A stretch of 64,000 nt of DNA from Paenibacillus baekrokdamisoli (GCF_003945345.1 NZ_AP019308.1:6204001-6268000), one strand, 5' to 3'. Positions 33,705 through 42,601 are shown, counted from the stretch's first letter. The notes: a model not told the origin generated them from the sequence alone. A program made the numbers and translations.

Positions 33705-34577
33705 ATGGATTGGCTAGGCCGCATGAATAACGCAATGGAATATGTCGAAACACACCTGTCTGAAGCAATCGATTACGATCAAGTGGCTAGAATAGCCTGT
33801 TGCTCAACTTACCATTTTCAGCGGATGTTTTCGTTCATCACAAATGTTACGCTGGCGGAGTATGTTCGGCGCAGGCGGCTCACCCTTGCCGCATTTGAAC
33901 TGCAAAACACGGGTGTAAAGGTTATCGACATTGCATTGAAGTATGGTTATGAATCGCCTGAGGCATTTTCCAGAGCGTTCAAAAAAATGCACGGCGTGGC
34001 GCCAATGTCAGCGCGCGACAAAGGCGTTTCACTCAAGGCCTATCCTCGGTTATCCTTTCATATTTCGGTTCGAGGAGATGTGGAGATGAATTACAAAATC
34101 GAGGAAAAACAAGGTCTTGTAATGTTCGGTGTTTCAACTCTGGTCAATGCCGATGGCGAGAATCCGTTTGTTGAAATACCTAAATTTTGGGAGAAGTGCA
34201 TTTCCGACGGAACAGTAAATCGAATCCGTGCCGCCGCAGGTTTGGGGGGACATGGCCAGATTCATGCGGTATTATACAACAACCAAGGCGAGAAATTTTC
34301 CTACATGATTGGTTACTTTTTACCCCAAAGTGGCTTGCTGGTAGGGTTTGAAAAGCTTCAAATTCCCCCTCAGACTTACGCGATTTTCACAACCGGAATC
34401 AATCCCGATGGACAGAATGATATTCATGGATTGTGGAAGCGTATCTGGGGCGAGTGGTTTCCGAGTTCTAATTACGAATTTGCAAATGGCACTGAGCTTG
34501 AAATGACCTATGATCGAGGCAACGGCATGTACGAAATGGAAGTTTGGATCCCTGTCGTTAAAAAAAGTGAGTCGTAG
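33705..34577 (+). CDS. AraC-family regulator with GyrI-like effector domain
   Basis: The 290-residue protein has two AraC helix-turn-helix units in residues 8-105 (IDYDQVARIACCSTYHFQRMFSFIT, VKVIDIALKYGYESPEAFSRAFKKMHGVAP). Residues about 125-285 form a GyrI/SOUL-type ligand domain (VEMNYKIEEKQGLVMFGVS, FVEIPKFWEKC, YEMEVWIPV). Such Rob/SoxS-like proteins sense small hydrophobic molecules and often control resistance. It stands 61 bases before a phosphotransferase gene. AAGGA lies six bases upstream of the ATG. Confidence 0.9.
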   Translation: MDWLGRMNNAMEYVETHLSEAIDYDQVARIACCSTYHFQRMFSFITNVTLAEYVRRRRLTLAAFELQNTGVKVIDIALKYGYESPEAFSRAFKKMHGVAPMSARDKGVSLKAYPRLSFHISVRGDVEMNYKIEEKQGLVMFGVSTLVNADGENPFVEIPKFWEKCISDGTVNRIRAAAGLGGHGQIHAVLYNNQGEKFSYMIGYFLPQSGLLVGFEKLQIPPQTYAIFTTGINPDGQNDIHGLWKRIWGEWFPSSNYEFANGTELEMTYDRGNGMYEMEVWIPVVKKSES

Positions 34578-34638
34578 GCATAGTACCATATCATTACCTT
34601 AGTGTTAGGGGCGATTTCCTTTGGAAGGTGTGAACAGA

Positions 34639-35613
34639 ATGGATAATGCAATCATTGCGCAACATGCGCTGACGCAGTACGATATTAACGTTGTATCCGT
34701 ATCGCCAGTAGCTCAAAGCGGCGCCGCGGTTTTCAAAATTGAAGATAATTGTGGATTGTTATACAGCCTGCGTGTTCACAAATCTAAAATCAATACGCTT
34801 GAAAAGATGTGGACGCGCCCAGATGTGCTGGATTCTGAGTTGGTATGGCTGGATGCGCTTAATCGCGATACTAGTCTCACCCTCCCTGTGCCAAAACGCA
34901 ATCAGCAAGGGTCATATGTTACACAAGTGGACGATATAAATTGCACGATGCTCAGTTGGGTGGAAGGCGAGCAAAAACAATACTTTACCAGCGAGCAAGA
35001 ATTGAAATCCACCGCTGAAATGACGGCAGCTTTGCACCATCATGCCAGTAAGTGGCAGCCCCCTTCATCTTTTATCCGTCCAACGGTTAATCGTGCACGC
35101 ATACAGAATGCTCTGGACTTGCTCAAGCAGCAGGTGCGGGAAGAGTTATTAGATGCACACGATGTTCAGATCCTTGAAGCCGCTGGGGAAAAAGCGATGG
35201 CCCTGCTCGACACTCTCCCTATAAATAAGTTGACTTGGGGCGTATTGCACGGTGATATCGTTCCTCCCAATATCGTGTTTGTAGATGGGGTTGCAAATCC
35301 CATTGACTTTGGCGCGTGTGGATTCGGTCCTTTTCTCACTGACTTGGCCATCACATTTACCTTTATTCATCCCAATGCCAGACAGCAATACATTGATTGG
35401 TATGGAAAGCACTTTCCGCTACCAAATGATTATGTGGCACAAATAGAAGCATTATTTATTTCGCTAGTGCTAATCGGGATGAGGAACGCTCTTGGTATGC
35501 CTGAATCGAACAATTGGCTGCCGACGCATGTGCATAAGTCTGCATCTCGTGAATTTGGCAGGTATGCAAATGGGGAGGACTTTTTATTTACAGGCACACC
35601 ATTTTGGGAATGA
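34639..35613 (+). CDS. APH-type phosphotransferase
   Basis: The 324-residue protein has the aminoglycoside phosphotransferase/choline kinase fold. The catalytic loop WGVLHGDIVPPNIVFVDG and the metal-binding IDFGACGFGPFLTDLA are intact, and a nucleotide-loop lysine may be in YSLRVHKSK. The substrate could be an antibiotic, an amino acid (homoserine kinase type) or a sugar. The ATG at 34639 follows GGAAGGTGTGAACAGA. It is one of three such kinases between 34 and 44 kb. Confidence 0.82.
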   Translation: MDNAIIAQHALTQYDINVVSVSPVAQSGAAVFKIEDNCGLLYSLRVHKSKINTLEKMWTRPDVLDSELVWLDALNRDTSLTLPVPKRNQQGSYVTQVDDINCTMLSWVEGEQKQYFTSEQELKSTAEMTAALHHHASKWQPPSSFIRPTVNRARIQNALDLLKQQVREELLDAHDVQILEAAGEKAMALLDTLPINKLTWGVLHGDIVPPNIVFVDGVANPIDFGACGFGPFLTDLAITFTFIHPNARQQYIDWYGKHFPLPNDYVAQIEALFISLVLIGMRNALGMPESNNWLPTHVHKSASREFGRYANGEDFLFTGTPFWE

Positions 35614-35710
35614 TAAGCAATTTTATTTATAAAGAGATCACGATTTCAGGAAAATGATGACTTGATTTTGCTAATTGAGAACGATAGCTGAAATAAAGTG
35701 AGTTCAAATA

Positions 35711-35737
35711 AAGGGCCATCCCGCAAAGGATGGCCTT
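35711..35737 (+). terminator. Intrinsic terminator after the phosphotransferase gene
   Basis: AAGGGCCATCC pairs with GGATGGCCTT around CGCAAA. The stretch 35738-35963 holds no recognisable gene. Confidence 0.7.
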
Positions 35738-35963
35738 AAAACTTGCCGTTACAGACAGCGCGGAGAACCGTATCACAAATAGTGGTAAAGCGGAGGGTAG
35801 AGTTAGTGGTGAGTTTGAAAGAGTACAGTAATATGGAATAATCTCGATTTTAGCTTTGCAAAAAAAATTAGTGAATTCAGCTAACCGGCATTTAGGATCG
35901 GACATTGTTATAGTATGACGGGAAACGATAGCTTAATAAACTAAGAGCGGCTCGTTCAAGTAA

Positions 35964-36006
35964 ACAGTCAAAGACTTCTAAAATTGAAGTCTCTGGCTGT
36001 TTTTTC
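35964..36006 (+). terminator. Second intrinsic terminator
   Basis: CAGTCAAAGACTTC pairs imperfectly with GAAGTCTCTGGCTG and is followed by TTTTTT. The gene it once ended is not visible. Confidence 0.7.
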
Positions 36007-36099
36007 TATAGTAACTTTCATCGCATTCTCATTTTCCTTTAGTATACTAAGACCGCGATAGCGTTGCAAAATCCTCTCCCACGAGTCAGGAGGTTTGGC

Positions 36100-36165
36100 A
36101 TGCTTATATGGAACAAGGAAGGGGTACCTGTTGGACATGGACAAATCACTATTAAAAATCGGTGA
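36100..36165 (+). CDS. Possible 21-codon leader peptide
   Basis: ATG at 36100 stands six bases after a perfect AGGAGG and opens a 21-codon frame (MLIWNKEGVPVGHGQITIKN...) ending at TGA 36163-36165. It overlaps the start of the membrane protein gene in another frame. It may couple or regulate translation of that gene, or be chance. Confidence 0.3.
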   Translation: MLIWNKEGVPVGHGQITIKNR

Positions 36166-36937
36166 TCAAGGCAAAAAAATGATTACCAAAGTTCCAGAGA
36201 TTACGCTTTTCTTTTGGATTACGAAGCTACTAACGACCGGAATGGGCGAAGTGGCGTCCGATTATCTATTCGAGCGTCTAAACCCTATGTACTCGGTACC
36301 ACTCAGCGTTCTAATATTTATAGCTGCAATGGTGCTGCAATTCAAAGTGCGCCGATATGTGGCAAGCATCTATTGGTTGGTTGTCGTCATGGTCAGTATT
36401 TTCGGTACCACAGCTGCCGATGTAGTGCGCGTAGGATTGGGCATCCCGTATGTGGTTTCGACTTTGTTCTTCGTTGTGGCGCTTGCTGCAGTTCTCATCA
36501 CGTGGTATGTCAAAGAGAAGACGTTATCGATTCACAGCATATCCACCCGTCGTCGCGAGGTGTTTTACTGGCTAACCGTACTGACAACCTTTGCGCTTGG
36601 AACTGCAGCGGGTGATATGACCGCAACAACAATGCATTTGGGCTACTTATCTTCAGGTATTTGGTTTGCTGTCATCCTTGCTATTCCGGCGATCGGTTAT
36701 TTCATGTTGAAATGGAAAGAAATCTTCGCCTTTTGGTTCGCTTATATTATGACGCGTCCGGTAGGCGCCTCATTCGCGGACTGGCTATCCGCGACACATA
36801 ATAGTGGCGGGCTGGGTCTTGGGAAAGGGTCAGTAACTTTTGTCTTAACTATTCTGATTGTAATACTCGTCGTCTTCCGAGGCGGATCTGCGGCACAAGT
36901 AGCGGAGCTCGAAAGTGATGCGGCAAGCGGGTTTTGA
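36137..36937 (+). CDS. COG4705-type membrane protein
   Basis: The 266-residue protein has seven or eight membrane helices and the internal repetition typical of this family: KVPEITLFFWITKLLTTGMGEVASDYL early and FYWLTVLTTFALGTAAGDMTA later, each with a G-E/D-x-D type motif in the membrane, and RPVGASFADWLS near the end. Function is unknown. The start is uncertain: ATG 36137 or TTG 36131 both lie after GGAAGGGG; the frame begins further up at 36095. Confidence 0.82.
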   Translation: MDKSLLKIGDQGKKMITKVPEITLFFWITKLLTTGMGEVASDYLFERLNPMYSVPLSVLIFIAAMVLQFKVRRYVASIYWLVVVMVSIFGTTAADVVRVGLGIPYVVSTLFFVVALAAVLITWYVKEKTLSIHSISTRRREVFYWLTVLTTFALGTAAGDMTATTMHLGYLSSGIWFAVILAIPAIGYFMLKWKEIFAFWFAYIMTRPVGASFADWLSATHNSGGLGLGKGSVTFVLTILIVILVVFRGGSAAQVAELESDAASGF

Positions 36938-36957
36938 TGTTGGATGTTATAGCTTGA

Positions 36958-37003
36958 AATAAGAAAGAGAGGAGGGCGAATCCGCCCTTCTCTCTTTCTT
37001 ATT
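36958..37003. terminator. Strong terminator after the membrane protein gene
   Basis: AATAAGAAAGAGAG pairs with CTCTCTTTCTTATT and continues into GGGCG/CGCCC around an AATC loop. Confidence 0.85.
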
Positions 37004-37117
37004 TCCGATAGAGTGAGTAGAGTTAAAAAACCATGCATAGTAAAATATACTAAACATGAAATAATTAGGTAGGTTAATAATATTATCGAAATAAAGAGGC
37101 TAATTAGTAGAGACTTT

Positions 37118-37243
37118 ATGATCGAGGATTTGGAAGAAATACATGTGTATGCATCGGATCCATTAGTAGTAAAGTATATGTTATGGGAAACTCTTGATTT
37201 ATCTTTTCTTTGGTCACTATTTGAAGTAGATTATTTGATCTAA
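37118..37243 (+). pseudogene. N-terminal remnant of a GNAT acetyltransferase
   Basis: The frame reads MIEDLEEIHVYASDPLVVKYMLWE, the usual N-terminal helix region of RimJ/RimL acetyltransferases, then loses similarity and stops after 41 codons. The family start lies just upstream, where two stop codons interrupt the frame. It is a decayed fragment unrelated to the intact acetyltransferase at 6755. Confidence 0.55.
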
Positions 37244-37371
37244 ATTATTCCTAGAGGAGTGTGCAAATGTGGAGAACAATCCGCCACTGATTTTAGTTGT
37301 TTAGCATAGGCAAAATCAAGGGGATTGCGATGAGAAATAAAATGTCGATGTCATCGGCTATGTTGTCGAGT

Positions 37372-37499
37372 GACAAGAACATATACGCTTATGAAGCCGC
37401 ATATCTGCGGCTTTTTTCATGTTAACGATATATGTTCTTGTCAAAAGCCAGTGACAAGAACATATATCGTTTGCCGATTTAGGACAAGAACATGTATCG
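37372..37499. repeat. Cluster of four 17-bp repeats with an inner hairpin
   Basis: GACAAGAACATATATCG or a close variant occurs directly at 37372, 37453 and 37483 and inverted at 37426-37442. The first and the inverted copy enclose GCCGCATATCTGCGGC plus TTTTTT, forming a 71 bp palindrome with a terminator in the middle. The last two copies are exactly 30 bases apart. No gene uses this stretch. Confidence 0.7.
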
Positions 37500-37678
37500 T
37501 TGTCCGCAGTTGAGGATTATTCTCAATTTGAATAACTAAAAGGCAGGCAGAGGAGCAACAGCGGCGTTTATCGTTAAGCTAAGGGCAGCATAGTTGCAAT
37601 TTGTGGTATTATTTTAATGAGGGTAAGTTCCTTTTTAGAATGAGTCCCTTCGGGGCAATTTCTTTAGGAGGTGATTAG

Positions 37679-37861
37679 CTGAATAAGTATGTCATATTCA
37701 TTTTCTTCTCCGTGGGGTGTATAGTTCTTCCTATAATATTTCTTATTTATGGATATTGGAATGCATCTCAGCCCAAAGTGGGTCCTGTAGCCCAAAATAA
37801 TAACCTGACCGATAGGGCTTCACTCAAATGGAAAACATTTGAGGGGGGGGTATTACGCTAA
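37679..37861 (+). CDS. Small single-helix protein with possible CTG start
   Basis: A perfect AGGAGG stands seven bases before CTG at 37679; a stop codon lies directly before it and no other start is near. The 60-codon frame (NKYVIFIFFSVGCIVLPIIF as the membrane segment) ends soon after a run of eight G at 37843-37850. It may be the stump of a longer protein broken at the G-run, or a short membrane peptide. Confidence 0.35.
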   Translation: MNKYVIFIFFSVGCIVLPIIFLIYGYWNASQPKVGPVAQNNNLTDRASLKWKTFEGGVLR

Positions 37862-37960
37862 CGGGCAGATGGGTTTTATAGTCTGAAAGTAACTGTTATA
37901 TTTTAGTTGTACCCGAAAATAGTCGAGAAAAGTTGAGATGAGAAAGGTGAGATGAGGAGC

Positions 37961-38350
37961 ATGGCTCAAGTGAAGATTTTTGGTTTGAAGGAAAATTTAA
38001 ACCCAATAAAGGAAAGATTTTCGGAGATAATTCATACATGTGTAGTTGAAGCATTTAAATTACCAACCGATAAAAAATTCCATCGTTTTTTTCCAATGGA
38101 TAAGGAAGATTTTCATTATGCCCCTGAACGTACAGAAGCATATACCATAATTGAACTGAGTATATTTGAAGGGCGTTCGGTGGAATCGAAAAAACATTTG
38201 ATACGGTCGCTTTTTGAACACATCCAACGAGAACTAAGTATTTCCCCGCAAGATATTGAAATAACAATCATCGAGACTCCTAAATCAAATTGGGGAATTA
38301 GGGGATTGCCTGGTGATGAGCTTCAGCTTAATTACAATGTAAATGTATAG
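37961..38350 (+). CDS. Tautomerase-family protein
   Basis: The 129-residue protein (MAQVKIFGLKENLNPIKE) belongs to the 4-oxalocrotonate tautomerase superfamily, long-chain type: EAFKLPTDKKFHRFFPMDKEDF, YTIIELSIFEGRSVESKKHLIRSLFEHI and WGIRGLPGDEL. The catalytic Pro1 of classical tautomerases is replaced by Ala after the start Met, so activity may differ. GATGAGGAG before the ATG at 37961 supports this start. A hairpin with a T-run follows at 38360-38390. Confidence 0.8.
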   Translation: MAQVKIFGLKENLNPIKERFSEIIHTCVVEAFKLPTDKKFHRFFPMDKEDFHYAPERTEAYTIIELSIFEGRSVESKKHLIRSLFEHIQRELSISPQDIEITIIETPKSNWGIRGLPGDELQLNYNVNV

Positions 38351-38492
38351 TCTTTAATAAGGCGACCAGATTTGGTTGCTTATTTTTTTTTGGAACGACC
38401 CAGCACTTCGTTGTGTGAACGGGCAGTATAGTTTAATTGGTTCATTTAGGTAAATGCAAAACTAACGTAATACGATAGTGCACAAAAACACG

Positions 38493-38526
38493 AAGGCAGC
38501 CGATGGGAAACGATCGGCTGCCTTTA
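38493..38526. terminator. Intrinsic terminator before the ATP-grasp remnant
   Basis: AAGGCAGCCGAT pairs with ATCGGCTGCCTT; it lies at the end of the minus-strand ATP-grasp pseudogene and can serve both strands. Confidence 0.75.
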
Positions 38527-38540
38527 TTCAATTCATCTGC

Positions 38541-38990
38541 TTAGCCTTGCAGATTTAACGAGGCGTGTTCTTTATCGAAATAATAGCGTCGATAGTTGCT
38601 GACATGGCCGAAAAAATAGCGCGTGACGCTGATAAATCGCTTCACATTCAGATCCTTGTTGTACCAAATCGACCGGATCATATTCTTCTGTCTATAATGC
38701 TGATCGATCTCAGCCGACAACGCCTGATCGGCGATGTAGCGTTTTAATACTATTTTCGGCACATTCGTCCACAGCGCGGCAGCTTGCCCGTACACGCAAT
38801 CGGTTTCTTTGCCGTAAACGACTTGGTCCATGAGTGCTGCAATCATGTTAAAAACCCGCTGCCCGGACGAACAAACTACTTCTACCCAATCGCGGGTTGA
38901 TTTCGAACATCATGTATTTGCCATTTGCCCGTCCTGCTGTCGAACTTCATGTCGATGTTGGAAAATCCGACATAACCGATGTTTTCCAAG
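38541..38990 (-). pseudogene. ATP-grasp ligase, truncated and frameshifted
   Basis: Three frames join into the C-terminal half of an ATP-grasp enzyme: ENIGYVGFSNIDMKFDSRTGKW, then MMFEINPRLGRSSLFVRAAG, then MIAALMDQVVYGKE to the stop at 38541. The Glu-Ile-Asn-Pro-Arg metal-binding motif is still clear. The first break is a seven-base tandem duplication (GGCAAATGGCAAAT), the second an extra T in a T-run. The N-terminal half is missing; at 39003 sequence of another origin begins. The gene is dead. Confidence 0.7.
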
Positions 38991-39002
38991 AATGCACCAC
39001 CA

Positions 39003-39212
39003 TATGGAGGCGGCAAAGCTGACGCGGCGGTGTTTGCAGAGAGTGCCATTCAAATGTTGAACGCGGCGAGTCAGGGAATTCCGAGAGTTGTGAACCAAAT
39101 ATGCGGGCAGGCAGTGTTTGAGGCGGAAGGAAAAGGGCTAGAAGTTATAGTAGAAGAACATATAGGCCGAGTCCTCTCCGATATGGACCGGCAACGGGGA
39201 ACTGCGGGATAA
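39003..39212 (+). pseudogene. C-terminal remnant of an ExeA-like AAA ATPase
   Basis: The frame reads AESAIQMLNAASQGIPRVVN, QICGQAVFEAEGKG and EEHIGRVLSDMDRQRG before the stop. This is the typical end of AAA ATPases that accompany some transposases (ExeA/IstB-TniB-like). Only the last 70 residues remain. It abuts the truncated ATP-grasp gene and suggests that an element inserted and then decayed here. Confidence 0.5.
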
Positions 39213-39283
39213 CTCGCCGGTTTTCCATAGTGTGAGTGATTGGCGTTATACCTCCCACCTGCCTGGCGTGCCTGACATACAAG

Positions 39284-39481
39284 ATGAACGCTGATTTTGA
39301 TACGGATAAATTAGCTGATTATTGTGTACTTGAGAGTGATACGTTTTGGACCAAAGTTAACGGGAATAGGCAATGGTCGATTATGATTGATGGTGTTGCA
39401 GTTGATATCAAGGCTAATACAGGAGAATTTGTTCAAATGGTATTTCCTTTGGATGGAGTCATTACTGAACTCCCAAAGTAA
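39284..39481 (+). CDS. Hypothetical small protein
   Basis: The 65-residue frame from ATG 39284 (MNADFDTDKLADYCVLESD) has no recognisable motif; a GTG at 39236 would extend it by 16 residues. There is no good ribosome binding site. It may be a fragment of a longer lost gene. The kinase gene begins 43 bases later. Confidence 0.35.
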   Translation: MNADFDTDKLADYCVLESDTFWTKVNGNRQWSIMIDGVAVDIKANTGEFVQMVFPLDGVITELPK

Positions 39482-39524
39482 TGGTCTCACCATTGTGCTA
39501 TCTAACGAGAGTGGAGTTGAAGTC

Positions 39525-40502
39525 ATGAATAGCAAGTCAAGGATTTATAAAACAATTAATATAAGGGAAATAGAACAAATCGTAAAAAGTGCTTTTGATA
39601 CAGACACGACTATAGATTCGTGGAGGGAACTCAGTGGTGGACTGTTTAATACGACTTATTTTATAAAAACACTACGGCCTACCAAAAGCTTAGTCCTGCG
39701 CATTGCTCCAATAAGACAAGAGTTGCTGTTTGATTTTGAAAAGGTAATGATGGGGATTGAGCCAGGACTCTATAAGTTATTCAATGATCATAATATCCCG
39801 GCACCTAAAGTAATTCTTTATGATGAAACTCATCGCATTTTACCGCGAAATTATATCATCACTGAATATATAAATAGTATTACTTTAAATGACCCTTCTT
39901 TTCCAGGAGAGCACAAAAGTAAAATTCAATATGATCTTGGCGTTTATACAGCAAAACTACACAGCATTAAATCAGATAAGTTCGGGTGGCCTACGCCGAA
40001 TAACGAAGTTAACGGCTCACATTTATGGTTGGATGTAGTTAAGAAGTTTGTTGAAGAAGATGCGGAGAAAACGTCAAATCATCATGTTTTTTCAGAAAAA
40101 GAAATAAAAGAGTTTAATGAATTTTTTCGAAAAAATGATCATCTTTTCGTTAATAGAGAAAGACCAAGCTTAGTTCATAATGACCTGTGGGACCCCAATA
40201 TTCTCGTCCATAAAGTGAATCAAGATTGGGAAATTGCGGCAATTATTGATGCAGATCGTGCTATGTATGCAGACCGTGAATTTGAATTTGTACTGTGGGG
40301 AAATGACCCTCATTTTATGAAGGGCTATGGAATCGGACTAGATATGTCAAATGAGGGTATCCTTCGGCGAAAAGCTTATTCTCTAATAACAGGTTTTTTT
40401 GGAGCCTATGTATACAAAGTCCAATATGATAATGAAACAGCGTACATAGATACTAAAAATTGGGTTCTAGATGTTTTGAAAGATGTTATGAATAATTCCT
40501 AA
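39525..40502 (+). CDS. APH-type phosphotransferase
   Basis: The 325-residue protein (MNSKSRIYKTINIREIEQIV) has the phosphotransferase fold: substrate-lobe GGLFNTTYFIKT as the nucleotide loop, LVLRIAP with a basic residue, the catalytic loop PSLVHNDLWDPNILVHK and the metal site IIDADRAMYADREFEF. The catalytic motif is HNDLWDPN rather than HGDxxxxN, as in many uncharacterised members. It is A+T-rich compared with flanking host genes. GGAG lies nine bases before the ATG at 39525; the longer frame upstream is unlikely to be translated. Confidence 0.82.
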   Translation: MNSKSRIYKTINIREIEQIVKSAFDTDTTIDSWRELSGGLFNTTYFIKTLRPTKSLVLRIAPIRQELLFDFEKVMMGIEPGLYKLFNDHNIPAPKVILYDETHRILPRNYIITEYINSITLNDPSFPGEHKSKIQYDLGVYTAKLHSIKSDKFGWPTPNNEVNGSHLWLDVVKKFVEEDAEKTSNHHVFSEKEIKEFNEFFRKNDHLFVNRERPSLVHNDLWDPNILVHKVNQDWEIAAIIDADRAMYADREFEFVLWGNDPHFMKGYGIGLDMSNEGILRRKAYSLITGFFGAYVYKVQYDNETAYIDTKNWVLDVLKDVMNNS

Positions 40503-40634
40503 ATAAGCTATGGATTCCTATGTTCGTTATTAAGCATGCCCATAGAATAATTGTCGTACGACAACAAACGTCATACTTTGTTCGTAGCATCGGTTAGTAT
40601 GGATTCAACGATGCTTAGTGAGGAGGATGACGAC

Positions 40635-42218
40635 GTGAATACGTATGATGTAATTTTGATAGGAAGCGGACATAATGCTTTAATTGCTGCTGCCTATCTG
40701 ACAAAAGCCGGCCGCCGAGTGCTCGTTCTGGAGAAGAATGATCGCCCTGGCGGTTTTGTTCGTACAGAGGAGCTAACTCTCCCAGGATTCAAGCATGATG
40801 TTTACGCTGCAGCTCACCCATTGTTTCTAACGGGACCCGCTTATGGGGACTTGGGTAAAGAGCTGGAGGAACGAGGGCTGCGATATATAAATACGGAGTT
40901 ACCAACCGGTGTTTCGATGGAGAGTGGGGAGACCGCTGTATTTTCTCGTACAATTGAAAAACTAATTGTGGAGGCAGAGCGGCTTGCTCCAGGTGACGGA
41001 GCTTCATTATCCAAGATGTTTGAGCAGTTCAACGCCTATGCAAATGATGTATTTGGATTATTTAATATGGATCTTGCCGAGCCCAAGGCTTCCGCTATCA
41101 TTAATAAGCTATTCCAAAATAAAGGGCGTGCGGGATACTCGGATTTTGCATCTATATTCCTATCGACCGCGCGACAAGCTGTCCAATCCTTTCAGTCCCC
41201 TGTGTTAAAAGCGATGCTTGCTCCATGGGTTACTCATCTTGGACGGACTCCTGATGAAGTAGGAAGTGGGATTTGGGTGCCGCTAACCGCGATGGCCTTA
41301 ATGGGAGGCGGGATGCCGATCCCTGAGGGTGGCAGTGAGAAGCTTGCGGAGGCTTTAGCTCGGCTTGTGAAGGACAAGGGAGGAACTATTCGCACACATT
41401 CGCTAGTTAAGCGCATACTTGTGGAAAATGGGAAAGCGGTTGGTGTTTCCACAGTGAACGGAGAGAACTTTTACGCCAAGCAAGCGGTTGTTGCTTCAAC
41501 TGGTCCTGATCAACTGTATCTTTCACTTCTGGCGGATACGAAAGTTGACGAGAAGTTGCGACAGCAAGCAAAAGGATTCCGATATGGCAGAGGTTGCGTG
41601 CAAATCCACCTTGCACTTAGTGAACCACCACGATGGCCAGACGTGAGATTCACCCAAGTGGGTCAGCCACATTTGACGGATGGACTGGATGGCTTTACCT
41701 TGGCCATAGCGCAAGGAATGGTCAATTTGCTTCCTGCAAAACCAACTTTTACAGTTGATTGCTCCACGAATCTTGATCCGACAAGAGCGCCTGCGGGCAA
41801 AGCTATTATGCGTATACAAGTGCTTGAGGTGCCGATTAAACCTCAAGGTGATTCGGCAGGTCTTATCGACGTTGGAGATGGCTCTTGGACGCCTGAGCTT
41901 ACAGAGAGATTCACAGAGCGAGTGCTTGCAATCGTGGGCAAGCATATTCCCAATATACCAAGTGATATTATCGGATATTCGGTAGTGACGCCGGATACCA
42001 TTGCGCGGTTTAATCCTAATTCAGGTCCAGGTGACCCGTATGGCGGTTCCCATGAATTGGGGCAAAGCTACTTGCTCAGGCCATTGCCTTCACAGCCAAG
42101 CCATCAGACCGAGATACCTAATTTATTCATGCTTGGTGCGGGGACTTGGCCGGGACATGGTATTAACGGAGGATCAGGTTATATTGTCGCTCAGAAGCTG
42201 TTGTCGAATCATAAATGA
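40635..42218 (+). CDS. Phytoene-desaturase-like FAD oxidoreductase
   Basis: The 527-residue protein begins NTYDVILIGSGHNALIAAAYLTKAGRRVLVLEKNDRPGGF, the FAD-binding Rossmann motif, and ends with the second flavin motif FMLGAGTWPGHGINGGSGY. It belongs to COG1233 (phytoene dehydrogenase and relatives). No carotenoid synthesis genes are near, so its substrate is open. The GTG at 40635 has AGGAGG eight bases before it and starts just at the Rossmann fold; an upstream ATG at 40551 is rejected. Confidence 0.85.
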   Translation: MNTYDVILIGSGHNALIAAAYLTKAGRRVLVLEKNDRPGGFVRTEELTLPGFKHDVYAAAHPLFLTGPAYGDLGKELEERGLRYINTELPTGVSMESGETAVFSRTIEKLIVEAERLAPGDGASLSKMFEQFNAYANDVFGLFNMDLAEPKASAIINKLFQNKGRAGYSDFASIFLSTARQAVQSFQSPVLKAMLAPWVTHLGRTPDEVGSGIWVPLTAMALMGGGMPIPEGGSEKLAEALARLVKDKGGTIRTHSLVKRILVENGKAVGVSTVNGENFYAKQAVVASTGPDQLYLSLLADTKVDEKLRQQAKGFRYGRGCVQIHLALSEPPRWPDVRFTQVGQPHLTDGLDGFTLAIAQGMVNLLPAKPTFTVDCSTNLDPTRAPAGKAIMRIQVLEVPIKPQGDSAGLIDVGDGSWTPELTERFTERVLAIVGKHIPNIPSDIIGYSVVTPDTIARFNPNSGPGDPYGGSHELGQSYLLRPLPSQPSHQTEIPNLFMLGAGTWPGHGINGGSGYIVAQKLLSNHK

Positions 42219-42352
42219 AGTAGAGAGATAGTACTATAGCCGTTGTTGGCAAGAGCTTCGGCAAATATCGATGAGCAGGCGCTATGAGAGCCTGCTCATT
42301 TTGTTTACGAACGGGCAGGTTAGCGCAGCCATGATATTTGAAATTCCCAGCA

Positions 42353-42430
42353 ATGGTCGTTCACGCTGTCATCTACATCAGAGTGAGCACTGAGGAGCAA
42401 GCATTGCAGGGGTACAGCCTTGAAGCTCAA
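42353..42430 (+). pseudogene. N-terminal remnant of a serine recombinase
   Basis: The frame from ATG 42353 reads VIYIRVSTEEQALQGYSLEA, the start of the resolvase domain with the catalytic serine in RVST. After the conserved GYSLEAQ the sequence diverges and stops at 42467. A coiled-coil piece typical of the C-terminal part of the same protein class lies on the same strand at 45072. Between 42431 and 42601 no gene is recognised, only an open stretch ending DITSKPPATIEGE. Confidence 0.65.
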
Positions 42431-42601
42431 AATGTCGGCAGGAATCCAGGAAGTTTCCAGCAACGATGACGTACATCGGAGCTTCCGATGTGACGCCGTA
42501 AACGTTTGTCAATTTCACTGTCGATTCACCGACTGGAATGCCCGCGTCGTCTACGATATCACGAGCAAGCCGCCGGCGACGATCGAAGGGGAGTAATGAA
42601 A

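Noticed and set aside
37372..37499. CRISPR array
   Set aside because: Repeats are only 17 bases, one is inverted, spacers differ greatly in length and no cas genes are near.
39236..39283. Upstream extension of the small hypothetical frame from GTG 39236
   Set aside because: No ribosome binding site is present and the extension has no supporting pattern; the shorter frame is itself uncertain.
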